Numbered from the stretch's first letter, positions 1-7,918 are shown. The stretch: DNA of 12,894 nt from Acidobacteriota bacterium (GCA_021814355.1 JAKAIJ010000053.1:1-12894), one strand, 5' to 3'. Notes: generated from the sequence alone by a model not told the origin. Program-made: numbers and translations.

Positions 1-2
1 AG

Positions 3-3000
3 AGGGGGCCCGCCCCCGAGGGGATCTACCAGATCCTCCTCAAGCTGGAGATCCAGCGGCAGGCGGGCACCGGCCAGGAGGAGGGGGCGGAGGAGCACGA
101 GGAACGGTACCCGCTGGGAAGGGTCCAGCTCTACTTTCCGGGGCTGGGGGAGGAGGTCGCCCAGACCTGCACCGCCGGGGCGCCCCTGTCGCTCTCCCTT
201 CCCACCGGCCACACCCTGGCCCTTCCCGCGGACGCGGCGCCCGAGGGCACGCAGATCATTCTGCGCAGGCCCGCCGACGCCCACGGCCGCTGGAACGCCG
301 TCGAGCTCCTCCCCGAGGGACTGCAACTGGCCCTCGCGGCGACCCTCGTCGTCCCCTACGACCCCCAGACCGACGTGGCGCCAGGGGGGACCGAAAGCAG
401 CCTCGAGGGGCTCCTGTGGAACGCCGCCACCTCGCGCTGGGAGACCTCCCTGCCCTCCACCGTGGACACCACGGCGAAGACCGTCGCGCTCACCCTGGCC
501 CACTTCTCGGAGTACGCGGCGGGCGCCGATACCACGCCGCCGGCCCCCGTGGCCAAGCTCTGGACCCAGGCGGGAGACGGCGTGGTCACCCTTCTGTTTA
601 CCCCCTCCACCTCCACCGACGTGGCCTCCTACACGGTCTACCGGGACAACGTCGCCGTTCCGGAGTTGACGAACGTCCCTAAAGACACCATTCCCGCGGT
701 CACCTTCGGAACCCAGCAACTTCTCTACCTCTACGACACGACCGCAACCAACGCCGTTCACTACACGTTCTCCGTCTGGCCCAAGGACGGCGCGCAGCCG
801 CCGGGGCCCAACGAGCAGACCGCCGGCAACGCCACCGCCCAGGCGTTTCCGCACGCCTCGTGGCCCCAAGGGTCGGGCCTTGCGGAGACAGGGACGCGCC
901 TCGCGGACCAGAAGGGGGCCGGGGACCTCAACAACGACGGGAAACTGGACCTCGTGGCCTGGGCCGCCGACGGCTCCAGCCTGGTGGCGAGCCTCCAGAC
1001 CTCGTCCGCGCCCCCGGCGTTCACCTCCACGCTGATCGCCGCCTCGGGGCCCTTCTCGGGGACGGGCGACGTCCTCGTGCGGGACTTCGACGGAGACGGC
1101 AACCTGGACCTCGCCTTCGTCACCTCCGGCGTCCTCCGCGTCCTTCTGGGCAACGGCGACGGGACCTTCAGAACGGGAACCGACGTGGCGCTCCCCACGC
1201 CCTTTTCCCCTCCCGCGGGGCTCCACGCCGCGGACGTGGACCAGGACGGGCGCCTGGACCTCCTCGTGCTGATGGGAGGGACCTTCCCCACGTGCCAGCC
1301 CGCGTGGCAGATCCTCAACCGGACCTCCAGGACCACGGGGGTCCTCGCCTTCGCGCCGCTCGCGCCCATCAACTACAGCATCCAAGTTCCCACCCCCCTC
1401 GTGCCCTACCTGACGATGGCCGTGGGCGACCTGGACGGCGACTCCTTCCCCGACCTCGTCGTGGGCTGCGCCTTTCCCCCGCCGAGCGTGGGCAGCACCG
1501 TCCCCCTCTCCTCCTGGACCCCAGGCCCCCTCGCGGTCCTGCTCAACGACCACGGCCGGGGCTTCGTGCGGCAGCCCCAGGCCCTTTGGCCCGAGGAGGG
1601 TTTTACCACGCTCTCCCTCGCCCTGGCGGATATAGATGGGAAGGGCGGGCTCGACCTCCTCCAGGGGGTCGCCGGGGAACCCCTCAACGTCCTTCGGAGC
1701 CGGGGCGGCGGCTACTTCGAGGAGGCCCTCTCCGTGGGCGGAGGGCCGTCCAGCGTCGAGTCTGTGGCCGTCGCGGACATGGACCACGACGGGGACGACG
1801 ACGTGGTCGTGGTCACGAGCGTCGTCGCCTGGATGCCGGACCCCGCGTGCCCCCCTCCGCCTCCCGGCGGCCGCCCCATCTGCCCCCCCATTCCCGTCGC
1901 GGCGACGGAGAACTACCTGCTCCGGAACATCCGGGTCCTGCTCCCCGTGAACGCCAGCCCCGCCCAGCAGACTCCCCACGGCGCCCTCTACGCTTCCGGC
2001 GAACGCATCTTCCCGCAGCTCGCGGTGACGGACCCCTGCGTCACCCTGGCCGATTTCGACGGGGACGGGGCCATAGACGCCCTGGCCTATCCCCTCGCCG
2101 CCCCGGGCACCTCTCCGGCGGCGACCCTCTACCTCAACCAGGACGTGGCGAACGGGGTCTACGCCCCCAACGCCCCGCCCGCCTGGCCGGCGAACCCGCC
2201 CGCCCTGAACGCCAAAATCACCGCCCAGGAGTACCGTTTCGACTGGACCGCCATCGCGCCCACGGACGACGCCACACCCCCCGCGAGTCTCACCTACAAC
2301 GTCCTGGTCCTGAATACGGGCGTCTCTCCCTCCAAGCTTGTCTACGGGACGGAGCGGGGCGCCGGCGGCCAGGTCAAGGCGGGGGTCTCCAACCGCGCGG
2401 GGCAGAACGGCCCCGTGAAGTCCATCGTCATCCCCAGGTACAGCGGCCCCGGAAGCGAGGGCGCGGACCTCGGCAGCTCCTTCACCGTGATGATCCAGGC
2501 CGTGGACGGTCAGAGGGACCGCTCGGCGTGGCTCAGCTCCGCGCAGACGACGGCCCTGACCCCGCCCCACATCGCCAGCGCAAGCTGGGACCCGACGGGG
2601 CTACACCTGGTTCTCGACTCCCCGGGAAACGGGGCCGCAAGCTACACCCTCTGCTACGGCTTTCAGCCCGGCGCTTACACGAACCACATCCGGGGGCTCC
2701 CGGTGGCGAGCCCCCTCGACACCAGGATCTACGGCATAACCTGCGCCTCGGCGGCGATCAGCGTCGCGCTGGTGGCCGCGGACGGTTCGGGCAACGAAAG
2801 CGCCTACTCCAACGAGGTCCCCGTCACCGTGACGCCGATGAATCTGGACCCGGCGGACCCGGCCAACATCGTGAACCTTTACTACCAGCAGGGCAGCGTC
2901 ACCCTGACGCCGGACAAGATCTGGAGGGTCCCCTCCTCCACCTACCTAGGCCCCTTGGAATCCCTGCAGATCGAGCCCGGGACGACGGTCATGTTCACGA

Positions 3001-6000
3001 CCGGGAACCTTCAGGCCGATGGGGATCTCCTCGCGAAGGGGACGGCCTGCGCCCCCGTCGTTTTCACCTCCGAGCGGGAGGTCCTGGGCGGGAGCCCTCT
3101 TCCGGCGCCGGGAGACTGGGGCGCCCTCTGGGTCCACCACGGCAGTTCCGCGGCCCCCAGAAGGTGCCAGATGGACCACTGCGCCGTGAGGTACGGAGGG
3201 AGCGGGACCGCCTCCCTGGTCCAGGCCAGCCTCCGGGGAAACAACCAGGTCCGGATCACCGGCAGCGAGTTCTCGAAATCCTCGGGATACGGCGTCAAGT
3301 TCTGGAACGAGCAGGCGGGCATCAAGGCTACGGCGGTATTCGACGGCGCGAACGTCCACGACAACGGCGACTCCGGGGTCTACCTTCTTGGTTACGGCAT
3401 CCGGATCGAAGCGGCGGACGGCCACCTGGACCTTACTTGCGCCAACAACGCCGGCGCCGCGGTGGAGATCGCCTCTGCCACGTCGGGCGAACTCGCGGGG
3501 CCGGGACAGGTCACCGCGACGGGGAACAGCCGGAACGTCGTCCAGTGGGACGGGGGTATCCTCCCGATGGACACCCGCTGGTACGCCCTGGGCGCCCCCT
3601 ACCGGCTCGCCTCCTCGGGCACCGTGCCCGAGGGCACGGCCCTCACGCTGGACCCCGGCGTGACGGTCCGGATGGGGACGGACGCCGCCCTCACCGTGAA
3701 CGGTTCGCTCTACGCCGCCGGCACGGACGCCGCCCCCGTCACCTTCACCTCCATCTACAAGGGGAACGTGCCCCCCGCCCAGGTGCCCGCCAAGGGCGAC
3801 TGGCGCCAGATCGCCATCCACCCCACCGCCGCCGCCTCGGCAGCGGCCCGCAGCGCGATCCTGGATCACTGCGTCGTGGAGTACGGCGGAAAATACTCCG
3901 CCCCGCTGGGCCAGGCCAAGCTCTGGGGCACCAACACAGACCGCGTCACCAACAGCGAGATTTCCAGCTCCTTGTCAGACGGGATCAAGATCGAGGCGCC
4001 CGCCGCCTCCGCCACGGCACCTGCGCGCGCGACCGCCTTGGTGGACGAGCTGTATGTCCACGACAACGGCGTCGCCGTGAACGGCGTTGTCACGAACGTT
4101 GGGGCGGGGATCGTCCTATCGAGCTATGCCGGAGCGCCATTGAACCCCCGGCAGGTGGCGCTGGCCGCCCCGGACGGCCACCTGGACCTGGCCTGCACCA
4201 ATAACACCGGAGCCGCCGTGAAGGTCGTGGCGGGCTCCTCGGCAGAACTGGAGGGCCCCGGCACGGTGACCGCCTCGGCGAACGTCGGCGGGGACGTGAT
4301 CCTGTGGGACTTTTACACCAACTATTACCCCGCCACGCGCTGGTACGCCCTGGGCGTCCCCTACCGGCTTGCCCCCCCACCGGGCGCCGCTGTGCCCGCC
4401 GTGCCCGAGGGCACGGCCCTCACGCTGGACCCCCTGGTGACGGTCCAGATGGGATCGGGGGCCAGCCTCACCGTGAATGGTTCGTTCTACGCCGCCGGCA
4501 CGGACGACGCGCACCAGGTCCGCTTCACCTCCGCCGCAGCCGCTCCTGCAAAGGGCGACTGGCGCCAGATCGCCATCCACCCCACCGCCGCCGTCTCGGC
4601 GGCGGCCCGCAGCGCCCTCCTCGACCACTGCGCTGTGGAGTACGGCGGGAAGTATTCCGCCCCCATGGTCTCCGTCCAGCTATGGGGCAACAACGCAGTC
4701 CAGATCACGAACAGCACCTTGCGGAAATCGCTGAGCCACGGGATCAAGGTTGCCGCTAGCACGGGATCTGCCCCCGGTCTCGAGCTCGCGCTACAAGACA
4801 TAACCGCCAGCGACAATGACGGCGCCGGGATCTACCTCCAGGGGACCGGCGCGAACCACGTGGCCCTGGCCCGCGTAGGTTGCACCGGCAACGCGAGGGA
4901 AGGGCTCTACCTCGACTCCACGGGCTTCGTGGACATCCACGACAGCACCTTCTCAGGCAACAACACCGCAGCGGTTCCTCCCGCGCCCGCCTACCAGATC
5001 AACACCAACGTCACCACCCCGCTCCGGGTGGACGCCTCTCTCTGCTACTGGGGCCCCGACAACGAGGACCTGGACGGCAGGAGGGTGGTGCCCGACGGGT
5101 GGCTCATCTCGCCCTGGTACAAGGCGTCGCCCCCGCCGGACAACCCCGTCCGGCTCGTGAAATGGACAGGCAACTTCAACCCCAACCCCGCCTCCACAGT
5201 CTTTCCATACAAGAATTCGCTGGAGTTCTCGCTCGTCTCGCAGACCCCCCGGGCATGGAAGGTCAATGTCTTCGGCCCCAACTCGCCCACCGACCCTGTC
5301 AATGTGGAACCGCCTGCGGCAGGCAACGTTCTGAACTTCACATGGGGCGCCGGGGCGGCGGAGGGCAAGTACGTCGTGGAGGTGAGCGACCCCGGCGCAC
5401 CATCCCTGCCCCTGATCCGGGGCGACGTCTGGGCGGACGGCGGCCTCTACGCCGTCTTGGCCGACCCTTCGGAACACGCCTACTGCGGCAACATCACCGA
5501 GCTTCCCCTGGAGTACACGGGGATCCACCTCACCGCCGACTGCGCCACGAACCCCGCCAACGGCTACAAGACGACGTTGTGGCAGTACCGCGCCGCGGAC
5601 GGGTGGCTCGCCTCCGCGCCGCTGGGCAGCTTCCCGGCCCTCAACGCCCCCTGCGAGGTCGGCCAGATTAACGTTCCGGTTCCGCTGCTGGCCGCCCAGG
5701 ACACCCTGGGCATGAGGGGCGGGGCCTACCACGCCGACTGGACCGGCTGCGCGGCCGGCAACCCCGCCAAGTGGATTGCCCTCTCCCGGGACTTCAACAT
5801 CGCCAGTCTCCTCTTCCGGACGTCGCCCCGGGAGATCGCCGCGTCCCGCGACCCCGGCGCCGCGGTCCCCGTGCAGGTCATTCTGGACGACCTCGGCTCC
5901 GGCGTCCCCTTCACGGAAGACTGGGTGAAGATCGCCCGCAGGAGGTACCTCCACAACCCCGCCACCGCCGACTGCAGCGAGTACGCGATCCACTACTGGG

Positions 6001-7001
6001 GCGATCTCGCGCGCGTCCGGTATGCGGTCTCGGACCTCCCGCTCCAGACATTGCCGGCCCCTCCCGTGGTCTCCGGCGGGGTGCACACCTACACGTGGAA
6101 CGCCGCGGCGCGCGGGAACGGCCTCTACGCGGCCAGCGCGCGCGTCACGGCGACCCTTGGCGGCCAGCCGGTCTCCAGAGAGTTCTCCAGCGCCTCCGTG
6201 GTGAAGACCGCCGCGGGGCTGGCCCGGCCCGCGGACTACGACTTCGACGCTGAGCCCCAGCCTCTTGCCACCGGCGGGCGGTTCGAGTACGACGGGAAGC
6301 ACTGGATGCGGTTCCGGCTGAAGACGGACTGGCAGACGGACTTCTCCAACTCCCCGCCGCTGATCACGGGGGTCTGGGCGGGTCTGGAGGTGACGCCGTA
6401 TTCGAACTTCTCCGGGTACGACTACGAGCTCTACGACCGGAACGTGATGCCGCTGGACGGGGTCGGTAGCGGAGAGAGCGTCTGGTACTGGGACGGGGTG
6501 CTGCGGGACCACCGGGTGCCCGGGGCGCTTCCGTCCTTTCTGAATCCCTCCGACGACCTGCGCTTTCTCATGATGGAGATGGTCCGCCCGGAGACTCCCC
6601 CCTGCGTGCTGCCCTGCGGCCCCCAGCTCCTCCTTCTGGAACCCTCCGAGTTCGTGATCAAGGGGTACGGGGACCTGATCTCCCCCAAGCTGGATGTGTG
6701 CCAGTACGGGGGTTCGCGCGCCGACAAGATTCAGATCGGCGGGACCATCTCTGGAGTCTCCAGCCTCGAGATCAAACTGTGGCGCACGGGGGATATCCAT
6801 GACAGCACCGTCCCGGCCGTTCCGGCTCTCGACGTGGCCGTGCCCCCCGCTTCGATGACGGGGAGTTCCTTCCTTTGGACGCATTCTGGTATAGTCGGCG
6901 GCAGACGCATCGCCGCGGGTCTGTACGAAGTCGAGGTGATCGCCCGGGACGCGAACGGGGTGGAGCAGCGCGCGTTCCAGGTGGTTCCGGTGGAGTGGTG
7001 A
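3..7001 (+). CDS. Giant exported surface protein: FG-GAP/VCBS propeller plus triplicated beta-helix (5' partial)
   Basis: The frame is open from the first in-window codon, so the gene starts upstream; 2332 residues are visible. A GTG at 375 could be read as a start, but the upstream frame continues in the same style. Residues are counted from position 3. About 1-170 resemble the end of an Ig or ZU5-like domain. FnIII-like domains follow at about 176-276, 721-855 and 856-945. Seven FG-GAP/VCBS calcium-loop motifs (DxDxDG-type) start at residues 308, 361, 411, 476, 543, 592 and 684, as expected for a seven-bladed propeller. About 960-1700 is right-handed beta-helix in three modules, each with a GDW motif (1037, 1265, 1518). 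The rest is Ig-like, ending in a FlgD-like fold (LWTHSG...AAGLYEVEV). No sorting signal or membrane helix is seen at the C-terminus. The likely role is adhesion or carbohydrate/protein binding outside the cell; no catalytic site was recognised. The domain calls are by eye. Confidence 0.9.
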   Translation, partial: RGPAPEGIYQILLKLEIQRQAGTGQEEGAEEHEERYPLGRVQLYFPGLGEEVAQTCTAGAPLSLSLPTGHTLALPADAAPEGTQIILRRPADAHGRWNAVELLPEGLQLALAATLVVPYDPQTDVAPGGTESSLEGLLWNAATSRWETSLPSTVDTTAKTVALTLAHFSEYAAGADTTPPAPVAKLWTQAGDGVVTLLFTPSTSTDVASYTVYRDNVAVPELTNVPKDTIPAVTFGTQQLLYLYDTTATNAVHYTFSVWPKDGAQPPGPNEQTAGNATAQAFPHASWPQGSGLAETGTRLADQKGAGDLNNDGKLDLVAWAADGSSLVASLQTSSAPPAFTSTLIAASGPFSGTGDVLVRDFDGDGNLDLAFVTSGVLRVLLGNGDGTFRTGTDVALPTPFSPPAGLHAADVDQDGRLDLLVLMGGTFPTCQPAWQILNRTSRTTGVLAFAPLAPINYSIQVPTPLVPYLTMAVGDLDGDSFPDLVVGCAFPPPSVGSTVPLSSWTPGPLAVLLNDHGRGFVRQPQALWPEEGFTTLSLALADIDGKGGLDLLQGVAGEPLNVLRSRGGGYFEEALSVGGGPSSVESVAVADMDHDGDDDVVVVTSVVAWMPDPACPPPPPGGRPICPPIPVAATENYLLRNIRVLLPVNASPAQQTPHGALYASGERIFPQLAVTDPCVTLADFDGDGAIDALAYPLAAPGTSPAATLYLNQDVANGVYAPNAPPAWPANPPALNAKITAQEYRFDWTAIAPTDDATPPASLTYNVLVLNTGVSPSKLVYGTERGAGGQVKAGVSNRAGQNGPVKSIVIPRYSGPGSEGADLGSSFTVMIQAVDGQRDRSAWLSSAQTTALTPPHIASASWDPTGLHLVLDSPGNGAASYTLCYGFQPGAYTNHIRGLPVASPLDTRIYGITCASAAISVALVAADGSGNESAYSNEVPVTVTPMNLDPADPANIVNLYYQQGSVTLTPDKIWRVPSSTYLGPLESLQIEPGTTVMFTTGNLQADGDLLAKGTACAPVVFTSEREVLGGSPLPAPGDWGALWVHHGSSAAPRRCQMDHCAVRYGGSGTASLVQASLRGNNQVRITGSEFSKSSGYGVKFWNEQAGIKATAVFDGANVHDNGDSGVYLLGYGIRIEAADGHLDLTCANNAGAAVEIASATSGELAGPGQVTATGNSRNVVQWDGGILPMDTRWYALGAPYRLASSGTVPEGTALTLDPGVTVRMGTDAALTVNGSLYAAGTDAAPVTFTSIYKGNVPPAQVPAKGDWRQIAIHPTAAASAAARSAILDHCVVEYGGKYSAPLGQAKLWGTNTDRVTNSEISSSLSDGIKIEAPAASATAPARATALVDELYVHDNGVAVNGVVTNVGAGIVLSSYAGAPLNPRQVALAAPDGHLDLACTNNTGAAVKVVAGSSAELEGPGTVTASANVGGDVILWDFYTNYYPATRWYALGVPYRLAPPPGAAVPAVPEGTALTLDPLVTVQMGSGASLTVNGSFYAAGTDDAHQVRFTSAAAAPAKGDWRQIAIHPTAAVSAAARSALLDHCAVEYGGKYSAPMVSVQLWGNNAVQITNSTLRKSLSHGIKVAASTGSAPGLELALQDITASDNDGAGIYLQGTGANHVALARVGCTGNAREGLYLDSTGFVDIHDSTFSGNNTAAVPPAPAYQINTNVTTPLRVDASLCYWGPDNEDLDGRRVVPDGWLISPWYKASPPPDNPVRLVKWTGNFNPNPASTVFPYKNSLEFSLVSQTPRAWKVNVFGPNSPTDPVNVEPPAAGNVLNFTWGAGAAEGKYVVEVSDPGAPSLPLIRGDVWADGGLYAVLADPSEHAYCGNITELPLEYTGIHLTADCATNPANGYKTTLWQYRAADGWLASAPLGSFPALNAPCEVGQINVPVPLLAAQDTLGMRGGAYHADWTGCAAGNPAKWIALSRDFNIASLLFRTSPREIAASRDPGAAVPVQVILDDLGSGVPFTEDWVKIARRRYLHNPATADCSEYAIHYWGDLARVRYAVSDLPLQTLPAPPVVSGGVHTYTWNAAARGNGLYAASARVTATLGGQPVSREFSSASVVKTAAGLARPADYDFDAEPQPLATGGRFEYDGKHWMRFRLKTDWQTDFSNSPPLITGVWAGLEVTPYSNFSGYDYELYDRNVMPLDGVGSGESVWYWDGVLRDHRVPGALPSFLNPSDDLRFLMMEMVRPETPPCVLPCGPQLLLLEPSEFVIKGYGDLISPKLDVCQYGGSRADKIQIGGTISGVSSLEIKLWRTGDIHDSTVPAVPALDVAVPPASMTGSSFLWTHSGIVGGRRIAAGLYEVEVIARDANGVEQRAFQVVPVEW
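3417..4929 (+). repeat. Tandem intragenic repeat, about 756-762 bp period (beta-helix modules 2 and 3)
   Basis: Two in-frame units lie within the giant gene. Matching landmarks are DGHLDL (3417 and 4173, 756 bp apart), the RWYALG segment (3576 and 4338, 762 bp apart) and KGDWRQIAIHP (3792 and 4551, 759 bp apart). Stretches are almost identical in DNA as well as protein, for example around 3792-3833 against 4551-4592. A more diverged first module precedes them, with its GDW at 3111, 684 bp before the second. This points to recent duplication or gene conversion of a roughly 253-residue beta-helix module. Confidence 0.85.
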
Positions 7002-7019
7002 TGCCGGGCGAGAGAAAAC

Positions 7020-7175
7020 CATGTCGCGCAAAGCCGCCAAGAGCGCAAAGAAAAGCAGCCCCTTTTTCCCCAAGAGGCATCTTTCTTGGCGTCCTTTGCG
7101 TCTTGGCGCGAGACCGTCTTGTTTCTGGTTTCCCAAAGAACCGTCTTTCTTGGCGCCCTTTGCGTCTTGGCGTGA
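7020..7175 (+). repeat. Left copy of the modular repeat flanking the GxxExxY gene
   Basis: This intergenic block begins 18 nt after the stop of the giant gene. It contains an inverted arm (7024-7054) made of the words CGCAAAG and CGCCAAG. Two forward units follow at 7084-7114 and 7148-7175, each CTTGGCG, then CTTTGCG, then CTTGGCG, then a CGAGA-like end; they start 64 bp apart. The arm is nearly complementary to the forward units (CTTTGCG then TCTTGGCG, with one bulged base), so a hairpin could form in DNA or RNA. Most of the block recurs at 7642-7865: 68 bp (7033-7100) and 88 bp (7085-7172) match without a difference by eye. Confidence 0.9.
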
Positions 7176-7177
7176 AT

Positions 7178-7195
7178 GGTATCTTTTTTGATACC
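7178..7195. other. Perfect inverted repeat GGTATC-T6-GATACC before the GxxExxY gene
   Basis: GGTATC (7178-7183) is followed by six T and then GATACC (7190-7195): a 6-bp perfect stem with a T6 loop, just after the left repeat block and 31 nt before the GxxExxY start codon. A second small hairpin, CCCGT/ACGGG (7194-7198 and 7205-7209), overlaps its edge. It could be a leader structure, an operator or the internal border of the repeat. It lacks a T tract after the stem, so it is not a standard terminator. Confidence 0.5.
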
Positions 7196-7211
7196 CGTTG
7201 AGGGACGGGAT

Positions 7212-7218
7212 AAGGAAG
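7212..7218 (+). promoter_or_regulatory. Ribosome binding site setting the GxxExxY start
   Basis: AAGGAAG ends 8 nt before the ATG at 7227. This favours 7227 over the upstream in-frame ATG at 7176, which lies in the repeat/hairpin border and would add 17 residues that do not fit the family start. Confidence 0.65.
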
Positions 7219-7226
7219 CCCGGCCA

Positions 7227-7628
7227 ATGACTGAGAATGAAGTGGCGCGAATAACCGTGGATGCGGCCTACAAGGTCCACAACGTGCTGGGGCCCGGCCT
7301 TCTGGAAGCGGTCTATGAGGAAGCGCTTGCCTATGAACTGAAGCATCGAGGATTGGCGGTCCGTCGTCAATACCCCGTTCCCGTCGCGTACGAAGAAATT
7401 TGTTTTGACGTCGGGTTCCGTGCGGATTTGTTCGTGGAGGATATGGTAATCGTGGAATTGAAGTCCGTGGAGACCGTGGCACCCGTGCATCGAAAACAGC
7501 TCTTGACGTACCTTCGACTCTCGGACTTGAAGCTTGGACTGCTGATCAATTTCGGCTCCGCCCTCATCAAGAATGGAATTACGCGCATCGTGAATGGACT
7601 GGAAGAAGCACCCTGCGCTATAGAATGA
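7227..7628 (+). CDS. GxxExxY protein (PD-(D/E)XK nuclease-like family)
   Basis: The product is 133 residues, close to the family's usual length. The name-giving motif is GLLEAVY at residues 24-30. A PD-(D/E)XK-like core follows: D67 in FRADLFVED, then E77 and K79 in VIVELKSVE. After that comes HRKQLLTYLR (88-97), whose Q91 and Y95 are typical of the family. All core residues are present, so the gene looks intact. The family (TIGR04256/PF13366-type, recalled) has no settled function; nuclease activity is inferred from the fold signature. There is no signal peptide or membrane helix, so it should be cytoplasmic. The gene is less GC-rich than its neighbours and is bracketed by matching repeat blocks, pointing to separate acquisition. 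The ATG at 7227 was chosen for its ribosome binding site. Confidence 0.92.
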   Translation: MTENEVARITVDAAYKVHNVLGPGLLEAVYEEALAYELKHRGLAVRRQYPVPVAYEEICFDVGFRADLFVEDMVIVELKSVETVAPVHRKQLLTYLRLSDLKLGLLINFGSALIKNGITRIVNGLEEAPCAIE

Positions 7629-7641
7629 AGCAGGGAGGGGA

Positions 7642-7865
7642 CATGTCGCGCAAGCCGCCAAGAGCGCAAAGAAAAGCAGCCCCTTTTTCCCCAAGAGGCA
7701 TCTTTCTTGGCGTCCTTTGCGCCTTGGTGCGAGACTATTTCTTGATCTTCTTTTCCCCAAAGAAGTGTCTCCCTTGGCGTCCTTTGCGTCTTGGCGCGAG
7801 ACCGTCTTGTTTCTGGTTTCCCAAAGAACCGTCTTTCTTGGCGCCCTTTGCGTCTTGGCGCGAGA
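7642..7865 (+). repeat. Right copy of the modular repeat flanking the GxxExxY gene
   Basis: This block begins 13 nt after the GxxExxY stop and repeats the left block in the same orientation. It has the inverted arm (one A shorter than on the left), then three forward units at 7705-7735, 7772-7802 and 7836-7865 (spacings 67 and 64 bp) instead of two. The extra unit lies between halves that otherwise match the left copy. The joint between the second and third units is the same as that between the two left units. Short CCAA...TTGG complementarities sit before each unit. The block and what follows up to 7918 hold no credible gene. Confidence 0.9.
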
Positions 7866-7904
7866 TGTCCTTTTGGTGTTGGTGAGTTTCCTTTGAGGGC
7901 CCCC

Positions 7905-7911
7905 AAGGAGG
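7905..7911 (+). promoter_or_regulatory. Strong ribosome binding site of the RHS gene, possibly in a hairpin
   Basis: AAGGAGG ends 7 nt before the ATG at 7919 and fixes that start. CCTT at 7890-7893 can pair with the AAGG at 7905-7908, with GGG/CCC between, so a weak hairpin might mask the site. That masking is only a possibility. Confidence 0.7.
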
Positions 7912-7918
7912 CCGCGCG

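Larger units (their letters stand above)
7020..7865 (+). mobile_element. Putative GxxExxY repeat island (non-autonomous insertion)
   Basis: A lower-GC GxxExxY gene lies between two near-identical, same-direction repeat blocks (7020-7175 and 7642-7865), itself between two much more GC-rich genes. G+C is 32/60 in 7381-7440 against 46/60 in 1201-1260. From memory, GxxExxY genes often occur in several copies per genome near repeats of this kind. No transposase, target-site duplication or terminal inverted repeat was found, so the boundaries are only those of the repeats and mobility is inferred. Recombination between the two direct copies would delete the gene and leave one repeat. Confidence 0.45.

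Noticed and set aside
860..4204. 1114-codon open frame on the plus strand overlapping the giant gene
   Set aside because: The product is Arg/Pro/Gly-rich without domains, while the other frame encodes clear FG-GAP and beta-helix repeats.
7002..7226. Terminator after the giant gene
   Set aside because: The hairpins seen here lack a following T tract; the T6 lies in a loop, not after a stem.
4953..7760. 935-codon open frame on the minus strand
   Set aside because: It is antisense to the giant gene and runs through repeats; its composition is typical of GC-rich shadow frames and it has no recognisable domain.
7084..7865. Repeat units resembling a CRISPR array
   Set aside because: There are only two or three units per block, the sequences between units are shared between blocks rather than unique, and no cas gene is present.
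7625..7885. 86-codon frame overlapping the GxxExxY stop
   Set aside because: It is a translation of the intergenic repeat; similar peptides appear wherever this repeat occurs, and it lacks a good start context.
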